Assembly (NCBI GenBank): GCA_963726995.1
Contig: CAVSEP010000006.1
Coordinates: forward strand, 1,426,001-1,490,000
Source: DAIDKA01 sp963726995
GTDB lineage: Bacteria > Pseudomonadota > Gammaproteobacteria > Steroidobacterales > Steroidobacteraceae
DNA: 64,000 bases
Direction of reading: 5' to 3'
Below are positions 27,901-36,476 of this stretch, piece by piece (within the stretch, counting starts at the first letter, position 1; every line of letters starts with the position of its first letter). The notes beneath the pieces are model-generated. The model was not told where the DNA came from. It worked only from the letters and a program-made list of their open reading frames with translations, and did not search any database. The translations under genes were made by a program, and so were the position numbers.

Positions 27901-29704
27901 GAGTTCCGTCGGGCCAGCGGATCTCATAGGGGTGTTCCGCGATGACCCGCAGGCCGAAGTTCTCCATCACCGGCACCACATCGGATATGGAGGCCGCGGC
28001 GCCGCGGCGGTAGAAAGTGAGGTGCAGCTGCGTCGCCGACTCGCCGCGGCCGCGATGCAGCCGCAGCCGCATGGCGTCAGGTTCAGTGCCCAGTGCGGCC
28101 ATTTCCGCGATGTCGGCCAGCGCGGCGCCGGGAGTGACCCGCTCGCTGTAGGCGGCCGGAAACACCCAGGCGAATCGGGACCATATTGTCAGCGCCGCGC
28201 CCTCGTCCATGGTGGCGGTCAGCGCCTCGCGCAGGCCCGCCTGCCAGGTGCAGGCCGCACGCGCCAGTGCCCGCTCGATCTTTGCCAGGTCGACGCGCGC
28301 CGGGGCGTCGGCGCCTAAGCGCACCACCACGTGCAGACGCGCCAGCGCCGATTCCGAGACTTCAACCTGGGTTTCCACAGACAGCCCGCGCAGGGCGCCG
28401 CGCAGCACGGCCTCGATGCGCGCACCCACGCGCGAGTCGTATCGATCGCGCGGCAGGTAGATCAGGCAGGAGTAGAAGCGTCCGAAGGGATCACGGCGGG
28501 CGAACAGGCGCACCTGCGAGCGTTCGTACAGATTGACGATGCCGCGGACGCTGCGGATCAACTCGGCAGTGCCGGCCTGGAACAGTTCATCGCGCGGATA
28601 GGTCTCAAGCACGTGCGCGAGCGCCTTGGCATCGTGGCTGCCCGGCGCGGCGTCGAAGGCACCCATGATCGCGCTGATCTTGTGCTTCAGCAGCGGGATG
28701 GCGCGCGGACTGCTTTCGTATGCGGAGGACGTCCACAGTCCCAGAAAGCGATGTTCGCCCGTGACCCGGCCGCGCGCATCGAAGGTGCGCACGCCCACGT
28801 AGTCCAGATAGCTGCCGCGATGCACGGTGGCGCGTGAGTTGGCCTTGGTGACCAGCACCGCCCGGGCCGAGCGCGCCTCGCGACGCAGGGCGCCGGTGAG
28901 GCTGGTCGGCGTGGGGCTGCCCACGCCGGGGCGCGAGGCGCGCAGAATCCCCAAGCCGGTACGGGATTGCGGCAGCAGCAGATCCTGGCGGGCGCCCCGC
29001 CGCAGCTGATAGCGGCGATAGCCCAGGAAGGTGAAATGGCCGGCCACCATCCAGTCCAGCAGCGCGCGGGCTTCACCGGCATCCGCCTCACGCGGCACTC
29101 CTTGCGCCTGCAGATCGCGCGCAGCGGTACGCGCCTGCTGCAGCATGAGCTGCCAGTCGGCCACGGCCACCCGCACGTCGGCCAGCGTCGCCGTCAGCGT
29201 GCTGGTGAGCAGCTGCAGGCGCTGCGAATCGATTTGCCGGTCGACTTCGAACAGTTGCCAGGACTCGCGCCGCGCGCCCCGCGCGTCGCCGAAGGCGACG
29301 CTGCGTCCGGCGCGATCGCGCCGCACGTCAAACAGCGGATGGATGATCAGGTGCACGCCGATGCCGAGCCGGTTGAAGGCCAGCAGCAGCGAATCGACCA
29401 GGAAGGGCATGTCGTCGGTGACGACCGCGACCAGCGTATGCGGGCCGCCCTTGACCTCGCCGTCCAGCACGGCAACCAGGGGCCGGCCCGGCAGGCGCCG
29501 CGCGCCGGCCTGTCGATGCGCCAGCGCAACGCGTGCCAGGTACTCCGGCTGGCGTGCCAGCAGGTCCTCCTGCGCGCAGCCGAGGAAATACTGCTTCAGG
29601 AACCGCGCGCGGTCGGCGCTGCCGGACTTGTCCTGCGGTGCGCGCGCGGCGTGGATCACCCGCTCGATGAAGCGAATGCGGGCCGCGGGAATCTCGGCTG
29701 ACAT
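24917..29704 (-). CDS. gdhB: NAD-specific glutamate dehydrogenase, large (GDH-180) type
   Basis: A 1595-residue enzyme of the very large bacterial NAD-GDH class, which oxidises glutamate to 2-oxoglutarate and ammonium, usually in amino-acid catabolism. The N-terminal half carries the regulatory/ACT-like region; the catalytic core contains VPMGAKGGFVVRQPRG with the active-site lysine, the RGGIRWSDRREDF segment, and GVGDMSGDVFGN-like sequence (here GIGDMSGDVFGNGM). I place the start at MSAEIPAARIRF (29704); the frame extends 37 codons further but those codons overlap the start-proximal region without a better start. The gene symbol follows usage for this class in Pseudomonas. Confidence 0.95.
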   Translation of the reverse strand: MSAEIPAARIRFIERVIHAARAPQDKSGSADRARFLKQYFLGCAQEDLLARQPEYLARVALAHRQAGARRLPGRPLVAVLDGEVKGGPHTLVAVVTDDMPFLVDSLLLAFNRLGIGVHLIIHPLFDVRRDRAGRSVAFGDARGARRESWQLFEVDRQIDSQRLQLLTSTLTATLADVRVAVADWQLMLQQARTAARDLQAQGVPREADAGEARALLDWMVAGHFTFLGYRRYQLRRGARQDLLLPQSRTGLGILRASRPGVGSPTPTSLTGALRREARSARAVLVTKANSRATVHRGSYLDYVGVRTFDARGRVTGEHRFLGLWTSSAYESSPRAIPLLKHKISAIMGAFDAAPGSHDAKALAHVLETYPRDELFQAGTAELIRSVRGIVNLYERSQVRLFARRDPFGRFYSCLIYLPRDRYDSRVGARIEAVLRGALRGLSVETQVEVSESALARLHVVVRLGADAPARVDLAKIERALARAACTWQAGLREALTATMDEGAALTIWSRFAWVFPAAYSERVTPGAALADIAEMAALGTEPDAMRLRLHRGRGESATQLHLTFYRRGAAASISDVVPVMENFGLRVIAEHPYEIRWPDGTRVQIQDFELEYAMALDIGRLGERLGTAIDSVWTGATENDGFNRLVPLTGLAVREVMVLRACGRYLLQTGLPFSQSYMERVLQGHPGIALDLFRLFDRRLNPAKSTAARARTEGLEQRITRALEAVSSLDADRILRAFLHVIRAMVRTNFWQLREAGHRPYLSFKLDSQAIPELPLPRPMFEVFVYSPEVEAVHLRMAQVARGGIRWSDRREDFRTEVLGLMKAQNVKNTVIVPMGAKGGFVVRQPRGTTSEERQREGIRCYQTFMRGLLDLTDNIVSDRIVPPPQVARRDPDDPYLVVAADKGTASFSDIANAVSAEYSFWLGDAFASGGSAGYDHKKMGITARGAWESVKRHFRELGRDVQTEDFTVCGIGDMSGDVFGNGMLLSRHIRLVAAFDHRHIFLDPNPDASTSFAERARLFGLARSSWDDYSKKLLSRGGGVFPRAAKAIALSTQARELLGLPGPSATPVEVIHAILSMPVDLLWNGGIGTYVKASGESHAQIGDRANDALRINGAELRAAVVGEGGNLGLSQLGRVEYALKGGRLNTDFIDNSAGVNTSDVEVNLKILLNPRVLAGSLRIKDRDRLLTRMTGDVAALVLRNNYLQSQALSTLEVQAVARLPEHQHLIRQLEHGGDLNRSIEFLPDDEALRMRHKQSQGLTRPELAVLLSYSKIWLSHHLVKSDVPEDPYLSQELERYFPQAVRSRFARAIGRHRLRREIIATATTNSLVNRMGPTFVIRAQEETGAPPARVARAYTAAREVFETRELWSQIEALDNRIPAPMQYRMLYEIGRLLRHATYWLLAQRSTLSIDAAVRELRAPVRQLTAQLAGALKGQWRSGYEAVLVQYAEAGVPHPLATRLALLDAHDSALDLVQLAAAGKLAIGEAAKAYFALGARLGVDWIHAQVQALQIDGTWQAVARAGLRDSLYHSQRLLTQKALARPGRGGPMARTDAWIGANARDLAQWERMLADMRAAGSADFASLSVGAEALRRLTA

Positions 29705-29738
29705 GGCCCGCAGTATACGCTCCGGCGATGCGAATGAA

Positions 29739-30854
29739 TCAGGGCCGATGCGGCTGCGAGAGGTACTCGGGAGTCTGCATTTCGGTAAGGCGACTGAGCA
29801 CGCGCTGGAATTCAAACTGCAGTCGCTCGCCCTGGTAAAGCTGCAGCAGCGGCACCGCCGCGGTGATGACCAGATTCACGCGACGGTCATACAGTTCGTC
29901 CACCAGCGCGATGAAGCGCCGGGCGGCGTCTTCATCCTGCGCCGTGAGCAGCGGCACGTTCGCGACCAGCACCGTGGGCCAGCTGCGCGCCACTTCGATG
30001 TAATCCTCGGCGCTGCGCGGTCCCTCGCACAGGGCCTGAAACTCAAACCAGACGGCATGCGGATCCATTGCCGTGGTGGGAATGCTGCGGCCGGCGATCT
30101 GTATCTGACCCGGCCTGGCCACGTCGGCGTGCGTCAGTCCCTTGTACAAACCGGCCAGCCGGGCCGCGGTTTCCGGATTCGAGGTCAGAAGATAGGTTCC
30201 GGCGCGGGTCAGGCGGCGCAGGCGGTAGTCCGTGCCGCCGTCCACCACCAGCACCTGCGTGTGCTGTTCCAGCAGCTCGATGGCCGGCACGAAGCGCTGC
30301 CGCTGCAGGCCGTCGCGGTACAGCTCCCCGGGCGCCGAATTCGAGGTGGCGACCAGCGTGACGCCGCGCTCGAACAGTGCGCCCAGCAAGGTGCCCAGTA
30401 TCATGGCGTCGGCGATGTCGCTGACATGGAACTCATCGAAGCACAACACCTCGACCCCGGCCGCGATGCTGTCGGCCACGCGTTCCAGGGGCGCCTGATG
30501 ACCCGCGTTGTCCTTCAATCCGCCGTGCACTTCCTGCATGAAGCGATGGAAGTGCCGCCGCCGTTTCTGTGCGAAGGGCAGGCTGTCGTAGAACAGGTCC
30601 ATCAGCCAGGTCTTGCCGCGGCCGACCCCGCCCCACAGGTACAGGCCGCGCTCCGGCGGGTGCGGGGCGCGCCGCAGCAGGGCGCGCACGACCTTCAGTC
30701 CCTTGCTACTGGTGCGATGGCGACGGATGAGCCGTTGCCGCAGGTCCGACAGGGCCGCAACGGCCGCCAGCTGGGCGGGATCGGACTGGTAGCCGTTGTC
30801 GCGCAGTTCGCGGCGGTACAGCTCCGGCAGGCCCTCCCATTGTTCCAGCCTCAT
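29739..30854 (-). CDS. zapE: ZapE/AFG1-like cell division ATPase
   Basis: A 371-residue P-loop ATPase of the AFG1/ZapE family. Walker A is GGVGRGKT (residues 75-82) followed by the family's WLMDLFYD, and Walker B is VLCFDEFHVSDIADAM. ZapE in E. coli associates with the constricting FtsZ ring under some conditions; AFG1 relatives handle membrane proteins. The start MRLEQWEGL is chosen because it gives the usual family length; upstream sequence belongs to the ETF-QO gene end. It lies 19 bases after the ETF-QO stop. Confidence 0.93.
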   Translation of the reverse strand: MRLEQWEGLPELYRRELRDNGYQSDPAQLAAVAALSDLRQRLIRRHRTSSKGLKVVRALLRRAPHPPERGLYLWGGVGRGKTWLMDLFYDSLPFAQKRRRHFHRFMQEVHGGLKDNAGHQAPLERVADSIAAGVEVLCFDEFHVSDIADAMILGTLLGALFERGVTLVATSNSAPGELYRDGLQRQRFVPAIELLEQHTQVLVVDGGTDYRLRRLTRAGTYLLTSNPETAARLAGLYKGLTHADVARPGQIQIAGRSIPTTAMDPHAVWFEFQALCEGPRSAEDYIEVARSWPTVLVANVPLLTAQDEDAARRFIALVDELYDRRVNLVITAAVPLLQLYQGERLQFEFQRVLSRLTEMQTPEYLSQPHRP

Positions 30855-30873
30855 TCGCGACACGAGATGGCTG

Positions 30874-32472
30874 CTACAGTGCCTGGTAGTTCGGGCCCGA
30901 ACCGCCTTCCGGGGTGGTCCAGTCGATGACGCCGTACGGGTCCTTGATGTCGCAGGCCTTGCAGTGCACGCAGTTGGCCGCGTTGATCTGCAGCCGGCGA
31001 CCGCCCTGGCCATCGTCCACCATCTCATACACATTGGCGGGGCAGAAGCGCAGGCAGGGATTGCCGAACTCGGTGGCGCAGCGCCCGGCGCACAGGGAGG
31101 GATCGCGAACCTTCAGGTGTGCCGGCTGCGATTCCTCATGGCTGGTGCCGGCAAAGAATACCGAGGCCAGCCGGTCACGCGGCGGCAGCGTGCGATCCAC
31201 CCAGTGACGTTCCACCGGCGTTTGTTCGGCCAGCGTATGCAGCTGCTCATGGTCCGGTCGATGCCTTAGTGTCCAGGGCGAACGCCCGCCGGTCGCCGTT
31301 TCGAGCACCGCATTGGCGAGGCCCACCCAAAGCCCGTGTTTGAAGGCGGGCTTGATATTGCGGACCGCCTTGAGCTCGCGGCCGCCGGCGGACTGGCGCC
31401 AGCGGGCCTCGAACCCCGCCAGCGAGCCGGATTGCGCAAACTCCTCGGCCGCCAGTGTTCCGGAACGGATGGCCTGGTGCACGCCCTTTATCTTCGGCAC
31501 GTTGACGCCGCCGGCGGTGTCGCCGATGAGGACGGCGCCCGGCATCGACAGTTGCGGTATGGATTGCCAGCCGCCCGCGGCAATGGTGCGCGCGCCGGCG
31601 CTTAGGATTTCCCCGCCCTCCAGCAAACCCCGGATGCTGGGATGGTTCTTGAACTGTTGGAACGCTTCGAAGGGCATGAAGTTCGGATCGGAGTAATCAA
31701 GTCCTGCGACGAAACCCACGTACAGGCGATCCTGGTCCAGGTGATAGATGAAGCTGCCGCCGTAGGTGGCCGTATCCAGGGGCCAGCCCATGGTGTGCTG
31801 GATCAGGCCCGGTTCCACGCGGCCCTTGGGCAGCTGCCACAGCTCCTTCATTCCAAGCCCATAGGTCTGAGGGCCGGATCTGGCATCGAGTGCAAAATGC
31901 CTGGTCAGAACCTTGGCGAGACTGCCGCGCGCGCCTTCCGCGATGAAGGTCAGCGGCGCGCGCACTTCGGGGCCGGCCGAATAGTTGGGTCCGGGCTCGC
32001 CGGTTTTCGTCAGGCCCATGTCGCCGATCTGCACTCCGGCGACCGCGCCTTGCGCGTCGAACAGCGGTGCGGCCGCCGCGAATCCCGGGAATACATCCAC
32101 GCCCAGGCCTTCGGCCTGCTGGCCCAGCCAGGCCGTGAGCAACCCCAGCGATACGATCAGATTGCCGTGATTGTTCATCTGCGGCGGGGTCGGCAGGCGG
32201 ATGCTGCCGGTGCGTGTCAGCAGCCGGAACTCATCGCGCCTTGCCGGTACGCAGATGCCCGGCGGGCTCTTACGCCACTCGGGCAGCAACGCATCCAGCG
32301 GTCCTGGTTCAATGACCGCGCCGGACAGGGAGTGCGCTCCCACCGCGGCGCCTTTCTCCAGCACGCAAAGGTTGATGTCGGGCTTCAGCTGTTTGAGGCG
32401 GATGGCGCAGGCCAGACCCGCGGGGCCAGCCCCGACGATGACGGCGTCGTATTCGAGAACGTCTCTGCTCAT
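30874..32472 (-). CDS. Electron transfer flavoprotein-ubiquinone oxidoreductase
   Basis: A 532-residue ETF-QO that passes electrons from reduced electron transfer flavoprotein (fatty-acid and amino-acid oxidation) to the quinone pool at the membrane. FAD binding: AVIVGAGPAGLACAIRLKQ near the N-terminus; the central region has the characteristic GMKELWQLP; the C-terminal [4Fe-4S] domain has CPANVYE and CVHCKACDIKDPYG. All cluster cysteines appear present. The downstream zapE is probably co-transcribed; the upstream SDR and PlsC genes on the same strand suggest a lipid-metabolism neighbourhood. Confidence 0.96.
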   Translation of the reverse strand: MSRDVLEYDAVIVGAGPAGLACAIRLKQLKPDINLCVLEKGAAVGAHSLSGAVIEPGPLDALLPEWRKSPPGICVPARRDEFRLLTRTGSIRLPTPPQMNNHGNLIVSLGLLTAWLGQQAEGLGVDVFPGFAAAAPLFDAQGAVAGVQIGDMGLTKTGEPGPNYSAGPEVRAPLTFIAEGARGSLAKVLTRHFALDARSGPQTYGLGMKELWQLPKGRVEPGLIQHTMGWPLDTATYGGSFIYHLDQDRLYVGFVAGLDYSDPNFMPFEAFQQFKNHPSIRGLLEGGEILSAGARTIAAGGWQSIPQLSMPGAVLIGDTAGGVNVPKIKGVHQAIRSGTLAAEEFAQSGSLAGFEARWRQSAGGRELKAVRNIKPAFKHGLWVGLANAVLETATGGRSPWTLRHRPDHEQLHTLAEQTPVERHWVDRTLPPRDRLASVFFAGTSHEESQPAHLKVRDPSLCAGRCATEFGNPCLRFCPANVYEMVDDGQGGRRLQINAANCVHCKACDIKDPYGVIDWTTPEGGSGPNYQAL

Positions 32473-32491
32473 GCCGTGGATTGTAGCGGGC

Positions 32492-33259
32492 TTACTTCGG
32501 CTGCATGCGAATGGCGCCGTCCAGACGTATGGTCGTGCCGTTGAGCATCGGGTTGGTGATGATGCCGGCGGCCAGGGCAGCGAATTCCGCAGGTTTCCCC
32601 AGTCGCTGCGGAAACGGGATCTGCTTGCCTAAGGACTCCTGCAATTCGGGCGGCATGTTGCCGAGCATCGGTGTGTGAAAGATGCCCGGCGCAATGGCGA
32701 CGCAGCGAATGCCGAACAGGGCCAGCTCGCGGGCGATCGGCAGGGTCATCGCCGCCACGGCAGCCTTGGTGGCGGTGTAGGCGGCCTGGCCGATCTGTCC
32801 TTCGAATGCGGCGACCGAAGAGGTATGGATGAGCACGCCGCGCTCCCCGTCGGGGCCGGGGGCGTTGTGCTGCATGATCACGGCCGCGGCACGGTCGCAC
32901 ATGAAGGTGCCGACCAGATTGATCTGGATGGTGCGGGTGAACTGCTCCACCGGCATGGGGCCGTTGCGGCCGAGAATGCGCCCCGCGGTACCGATGCCGG
33001 CGCAGTTCACGACCACATTCAGGCCGCCCATGGATTTGGCGGCGGCGCTCATGGCCGCATCGACGCTGCTTTCGGAACTCACGTCGCAGCGCTGGAAGCG
33101 GGCGGCGGCGCCGAGGGATTGCGCCGCCTTCTGGCCCTGCGCATCCTGGATGTCGAACAGCGTGCAGCGCGCACCCTCGGCAACCAGCAGTTCGGCGACC
33201 GCAAACCCCAGGCCCGAAGCCCCTCCGGTGATGACTGCACGCACTTCGTTGAGATTCAT
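32492..33259 (-). CDS. SDR dehydrogenase, 3-hydroxyacyl-CoA dehydrogenase type II-like
   Basis: A 255-residue short-chain dehydrogenase. Cofactor motif TGGASGLGFAVAE, structural motif NCAGIG (NNAG equivalent), catalytic Ser in HTSSVAAFEGQ and the YTATKAAV Tyr-Lys pair are all present. The ARVAGIA-like run VAIAPGIFHTPML and overall length resemble HSD17B10-type enzymes acting on short branched 3-hydroxyacyl-CoA. NAD preference is suggested by the Asp at the end of the second strand (LFDIQD). Its ATG overlaps the PlsC stop by one base. Confidence 0.88.
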   Translation of the reverse strand: MNLNEVRAVITGGASGLGFAVAELLVAEGARCTLFDIQDAQGQKAAQSLGAAARFQRCDVSSESSVDAAMSAAAKSMGGLNVVVNCAGIGTAGRILGRNGPMPVEQFTRTIQINLVGTFMCDRAAAVIMQHNAPGPDGERGVLIHTSSVAAFEGQIGQAAYTATKAAVAAMTLPIARELALFGIRCVAIAPGIFHTPMLGNMPPELQESLGKQIPFPQRLGKPAEFAALAAGIITNPMLNGTTIRLDGAIRMQPK

Positions 33260-33981
33260 CAGGCGGCCTCCCGGTCCGGTTCCTGCAGTTTTCCCAGTAT
33301 GGCATTGCGCGCCTGGCGACACAGCGCCGCCACCGCCTCCGTGCCCGTGAGAGGCGTACCCACGGGTTCCAAAATCTCGATTCGTAGCGGCCCCGGATGC
33401 GGCAGACCGCCGCGCGGGGAGAGCGCCACGCGCGATCCGTGAATGATGGCCGGCACCACCGGACAGCCGGCGCGCTGTGCGGTGGCGAAGGCGCCGAAGT
33501 GGAATTTCAGCAGCCCCGGCTCCTCGCTGAACGTGCCTTCGGGGAAAAAGAACAGCGACTCGCCGGACTCGGCGCTGCGCATCACGCGGCGGGCGTCCTT
33601 CGTGGTCTTGCCGGCCTGGCCGCGCGCCATGAACTGCGATCCGATGCGATGGAGCAGGAAACCTGCCAGCGGCACCGTGGCCATCTCACGCTTGATGACG
33701 AATCCGAAGCGCGGCGGCAGGGCCGCCGTGAAGGCCACGCCGTCCAGATAGCTGGCGTGGTTGGCCACCACCACGCAGGCGCCCGCCGGCAGGCGCTCAA
33801 GACCTTCAACTGTCAGGGGCATGCCGGCCAGGCGCAGGAAGGTGCGGGCCGTACCGCGGGCCAGCCACCGGCGTCGGCTTAGGCCCGGCAATACCATCAT
33901 GCCCAGCATGGCCAGGAAACTCAGGCAGGTGAACAGCACGGCCGCGTACAGCCCGTACACAAAGTTGGCAATCCGGCGCAT
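33259..33981 (-). CDS. 1-acyl-sn-glycerol-3-phosphate acyltransferase-like (PlsC family)
   Basis: A 240-residue acyltransferase with an N-terminal membrane segment (about residues 10-32). The catalytic HX4D motif is NHASYLD and the substrate motif FFPEGTFSEE follows about 70 residues later. PlsC makes phosphatidate from lysophosphatidate at the inner membrane; paralogues acting on other lipids cannot be ruled out. It is followed by the SDR gene with a one-base overlap. Confidence 0.88.
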   Translation of the reverse strand: MRRIANFVYGLYAAVLFTCLSFLAMLGMMVLPGLSRRRWLARGTARTFLRLAGMPLTVEGLERLPAGACVVVANHASYLDGVAFTAALPPRFGFVIKREMATVPLAGFLLHRIGSQFMARGQAGKTTKDARRVMRSAESGESLFFFPEGTFSEEPGLLKFHFGAFATAQRAGCPVVPAIIHGSRVALSPRGGLPHPGPLRIEILEPVGTPLTGTEAVAALCRQARNAILGKLQEPDREAA

Positions 33982-34235
33982 CTAAGACGTAAGCGTAGGA
34001 GTAATCAGGGGTTTTTGGGTGGCTTCGGCAAGGGTCTAGTTGAAAATAATCAGTGGCCCATTTGTGTGAACTGGTTCTCTTTATGTAATACCGGCTCAAT
34101 AGTTGTGATAATGGTCACTCCGGCTCGGCGCCCCCCCTCCGCATAATCAGGACAGATGCCGAAAGGTCCTTGAGGCGGCTTACTGCCTCCCCAGGTCGCA
34201 CACGGCAAGCATCGACGTTCCAAGTGAGGCCGACC
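33982..34235. other. Intergenic region between divergent plsC-like gene and xerD
   Basis: About 250 bases, visibly more AT-rich than surroundings, between two divergently read genes. It holds a candidate sigma-70 promoter toward xerD (TTGTGT at 34062-34067, 18-base spacer, TAATAC at 34086-34091) and a small hairpin GAGGC/GCCTC around 34172-34189. A C7 run lies at about 34131-34137. I see no additional gene. Confidence 0.4.
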
Positions 34236-35165
34236 TTGTCCAAGCACGCTACAGCTCTTGCGGCGACCGCGCCAGAACCCGCTGATCCGGCCGTCGCCCG
34301 GTTTCTGGATGCGGTGTGGATGGAACGCGGCCTGTCGGCCAACACCCTGGCGGCGTATCGCGCCGATCTGACGGCCTTGTCGCGCTGGCTGGGTGAGCGC
34401 GGCATCCAGATGTCGCGTACCACCAAGTCGGATCTGCAGGATTTCATTGCCGCCCGGGTCGAGCACGGTGCACGACCGCGCTCCACGGCGCGGCAGTTGT
34501 CGAGTTTCCGCCGCTTTTTCCGCTATCTGATGCGCGAGGCCGTCATCCGCGATGACCCGACCGCGCAGATCGCCATGCCGAAGATCGGCCGTTCGCTGCC
34601 GAAGTCCCTGACCGAAGAGGAGGTCGAGTCGCTGCTCGGCGCCCCGGCGGTCGCCGACCCGTTGGGCAACCGCGACCGGACCATGCTCGAGGTGCTCTAC
34701 GCCACGGGGCTGCGCGTGTCCGAGCTGGTGAACCTGCGTTATTCGCAGGTGAACCTCAATCAGGGCGTGATCCGCATCATGGGCAAGGGCAATCGCGAGC
34801 GCCTGATTCCGCTGGGTGAAGAGGCGGTAAGGTGGCTGAACGAGTTCGCCCGCGCCGCGCGTGGCGAAATCCTGCTGGAGCGCCAGACCGATTATCTGTT
34901 CCCGACCCGCCGCGGCGATCGCATGACCCGCCAGGCGTTCTGGCACATCATCAAGCGTTATGCCCGAAAGGCTGGCGTGGACCGGGATCTGTCCCCGCAT
35001 ACCCTGCGCCACGCCTTCGCCACGCACCTGCTGAACCACGGCGCGGATCTGCGCGTGGTACAGATGCTGCTGGGTCACAGCGATCTTTCCACCACGCAGA
35101 TCTATACCCACGTCGCCCGCGAGCGCATGAAGGAACTGCATCAGCAGCACCATCCGCGCGGCTGA
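34236..35165 (+). CDS. xerD: Tyrosine recombinase XerD
   Basis: A 309-residue site-specific recombinase that with XerC resolves chromosome dimers at dif. The catalytic set is complete: Arg in ATGLRVSELVNL, Lys in GKGNRERLIPL, HTLRHAFATHLL (His-x-x-Arg) and the nucleophile Tyr in TTQIYTHV preceded by LLGHSDLS. I chose the TTG at 34236 because GAGG lies 7 bases upstream and the length then matches XerD; a TTG at 34170 would add 22 residues. The dsbC-like gene follows directly, an arrangement common in gammaproteobacteria and evidence against a mobile-element integrase. Confidence 0.93.
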   Translation: MSKHATALAATAPEPADPAVARFLDAVWMERGLSANTLAAYRADLTALSRWLGERGIQMSRTTKSDLQDFIAARVEHGARPRSTARQLSSFRRFFRYLMREAVIRDDPTAQIAMPKIGRSLPKSLTEEEVESLLGAPAVADPLGNRDRTMLEVLYATGLRVSELVNLRYSQVNLNQGVIRIMGKGNRERLIPLGEEAVRWLNEFARAARGEILLERQTDYLFPTRRGDRMTRQAFWHIIKRYARKAGVDRDLSPHTLRHAFATHLLNHGADLRVVQMLLGHSDLSTTQIYTHVARERMKELHQQHHPRG

Positions 35166-35246
35166 GTCCGCGCGGGTCATTTCCTCAGGCCCGGGTGATA
35201 TTATCGGGGCATACCGGGTGCTCCAACCCGACACAGGCCCAATGCC

Positions 35247-36029
35247 ATGACCATCCGCGCACCAGCCCTGGTAATTCTGGCGATATTGTTCGCGGCACCC
35301 CTGCTGCCGGCCGCCGCGAGCGCAACCGCGCCGGCGCCGGCCGCCACTGCCCCGGCACCGACCGCGGCCGCAGCCGCCAGCGCCGATCCCAAGATTGCCA
35401 TTGCCGCGAAGATGCAGGGCGTGAAGCCCGAGGATCTGCACGCGACACCCATCCCCGGCATCTACGAGCTGCTGCGCGGCACGGACTCCGCCTACGTCAC
35501 CGCCGACGGCAAATACGCCATTCTCGGCGACCTCTATGAGACCGGCACCAACAACAACCTGACCGAGAACCGTCGCCGCGACATGCGCCTGAAAATGCTG
35601 GCGTCGATTCCGGAAGCGCAGATGGTGGTGTTCGGCCCGGAGAATGCCAAGCACACCATCACTGTGTTCACGGACATGGACTGTGCCTACTGTCGCAAGC
35701 TCCACAGCCAGATCGCCGATTACAACAAGCTGGGCATCAGGGTGCGCTACATCGCCTACCCGCGCACCGGCCCGAACACCACGTCCTGGAGCAAGGCCGA
35801 GCAGGTGTGGTGCGCCGCGGATCGCAAGACCGCGCTCACCGATGCCAAGCTGGGCAAGACGCTCAACGACAAGGTCTGCCCGGACAATCCGGTGGCCAAG
35901 GAATATGAACTGGGCCAGAAGTTCAATCTGCAGGGCACCCCAACCCTGATCCTCGGCAATGGCGAATTGGTCGGCGGCTACATGCCGCCGCCGGATCTGG
36001 CGCAGGCGCTCAAGGACGTTGATCGCTGA
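35247..36029 (+). CDS. dsbC: Thiol:disulfide interchange protein DsbC
   Basis: A 260-residue periplasmic disulfide isomerase. A signal peptide (hydrophobic run to about residue 25) leads into an Ala/Pro-rich linker (about 27-48), the DsbC N-terminal dimerisation domain (AAKMQGVKPEDLHATPIPGIYEL) and a thioredoxin-fold domain with active site DMDCAYCRKLH. The dipeptide is Ala-Tyr rather than the Gly-Tyr of E. coli. The second cysteine pair of DsbC is represented by VWCAADR and KVCPDN. Downstream of xerD as usual; converges on fdxA. Confidence 0.95.
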   Translation: MTIRAPALVILAILFAAPLLPAAASATAPAPAATAPAPTAAAAASADPKIAIAAKMQGVKPEDLHATPIPGIYELLRGTDSAYVTADGKYAILGDLYETGTNNNLTENRRRDMRLKMLASIPEAQMVVFGPENAKHTITVFTDMDCAYCRKLHSQIADYNKLGIRVRYIAYPRTGPNTTSWSKAEQVWCAADRKTALTDAKLGKTLNDKVCPDNPVAKEYELGQKFNLQGTPTLILGNGELVGGYMPPPDLAQALKDVDR

Positions 36030-36040
36030 AGCAGGCCCCG

Positions 36041-36055
36041 GGCGGCCTTGCCGCC
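36041..36055. terminator. Hairpin between convergent dsbC and fdxA
   Basis: Six-base GGCGGC/GCCGCC arms with a three-base loop lie between the two convergent stop codons. There is no T-tract on either side, so it is at best a weak or Rho-assisted terminator. Confidence 0.3.
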
Positions 36056-36060
36056 GCCGG

Positions 36061-36384
36061 CTAGCGCTCCAGCAGGTCGCGCTTGCCGGCCTTGCCTTCC
36101 CAGTCCTTGGCGTCGGCAGGCGCCGCCTTCTTCTCCGCCAGCACCGGCCACTTCTTGGCCAGTTCCGCATTCAGGGCCTTGAAGGACTCCTGACCCGCCG
36201 GGATCTCCTCCTCGGAGAAAATCGCCTCCACCGGGCACTCGGGCTCGCACAGGGTGCAGTCGATGCACTCATCGGGGTCGATCACCAGGAAGTTCGGTCC
36301 CTCGTGGAAGCAGTCCACGGGGCACACCTCCACGCAGTCGGTGTATTTGCACTTGATGCAGCTTTCAGTCACGACAAAGGTCAT
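36061..36384 (-). CDS. fdxA: 7Fe ferredoxin FdxA
   Basis: A 107-residue ferredoxin carrying one [3Fe-4S] and one [4Fe-4S] cluster. N-terminal ligands are in ESCIKCKYTDCVEVCPVDC (C9, C17, C21, C25 region) and the second set in DECIDCTLCEPECPVEAI (C40, C43, C46, C50). The FHEGPNFLVIDPDEC segment is diagnostic of the FdxA/Azotobacter FdI group. Cytoplasmic electron carrier; partner unknown. Confidence 0.96.
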   Translation of the reverse strand: MTFVVTESCIKCKYTDCVEVCPVDCFHEGPNFLVIDPDECIDCTLCEPECPVEAIFSEEEIPAGQESFKALNAELAKKWPVLAEKKAAPADAKDWEGKAGKRDLLER

Positions 36385-36446
36385 TGGCTATCCCCGACAC
36401 TGATGGTTTGCACGCGTATCCGGCGCGTCCGAACCCGTTATTCTGC

Positions 36447-36467
36447 CACGCACCGTACCGGTGCGTG
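36447..36467. repeat. Perfect 9-bp inverted repeat upstream of fdxA
   Basis: Arms CACGCACCG and CGGTGCGTG flank a TAC loop in the 92-base gap between the Nudix gene and fdxA. It lies about 60 bases upstream of the fdxA start on its coding strand. It could be a transcription terminator for the Nudix gene (no T-tract) or an operator for fdxA. Confidence 0.5.
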
Positions 36468-36476
36468 AAGCCCGGT

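Noticed and set aside
34236..35165. XerD as a phage or integron integrase
   Set aside because: Housekeeping-type sequence, dsbC directly downstream, no attachment-site repeats or mobile genes nearby.
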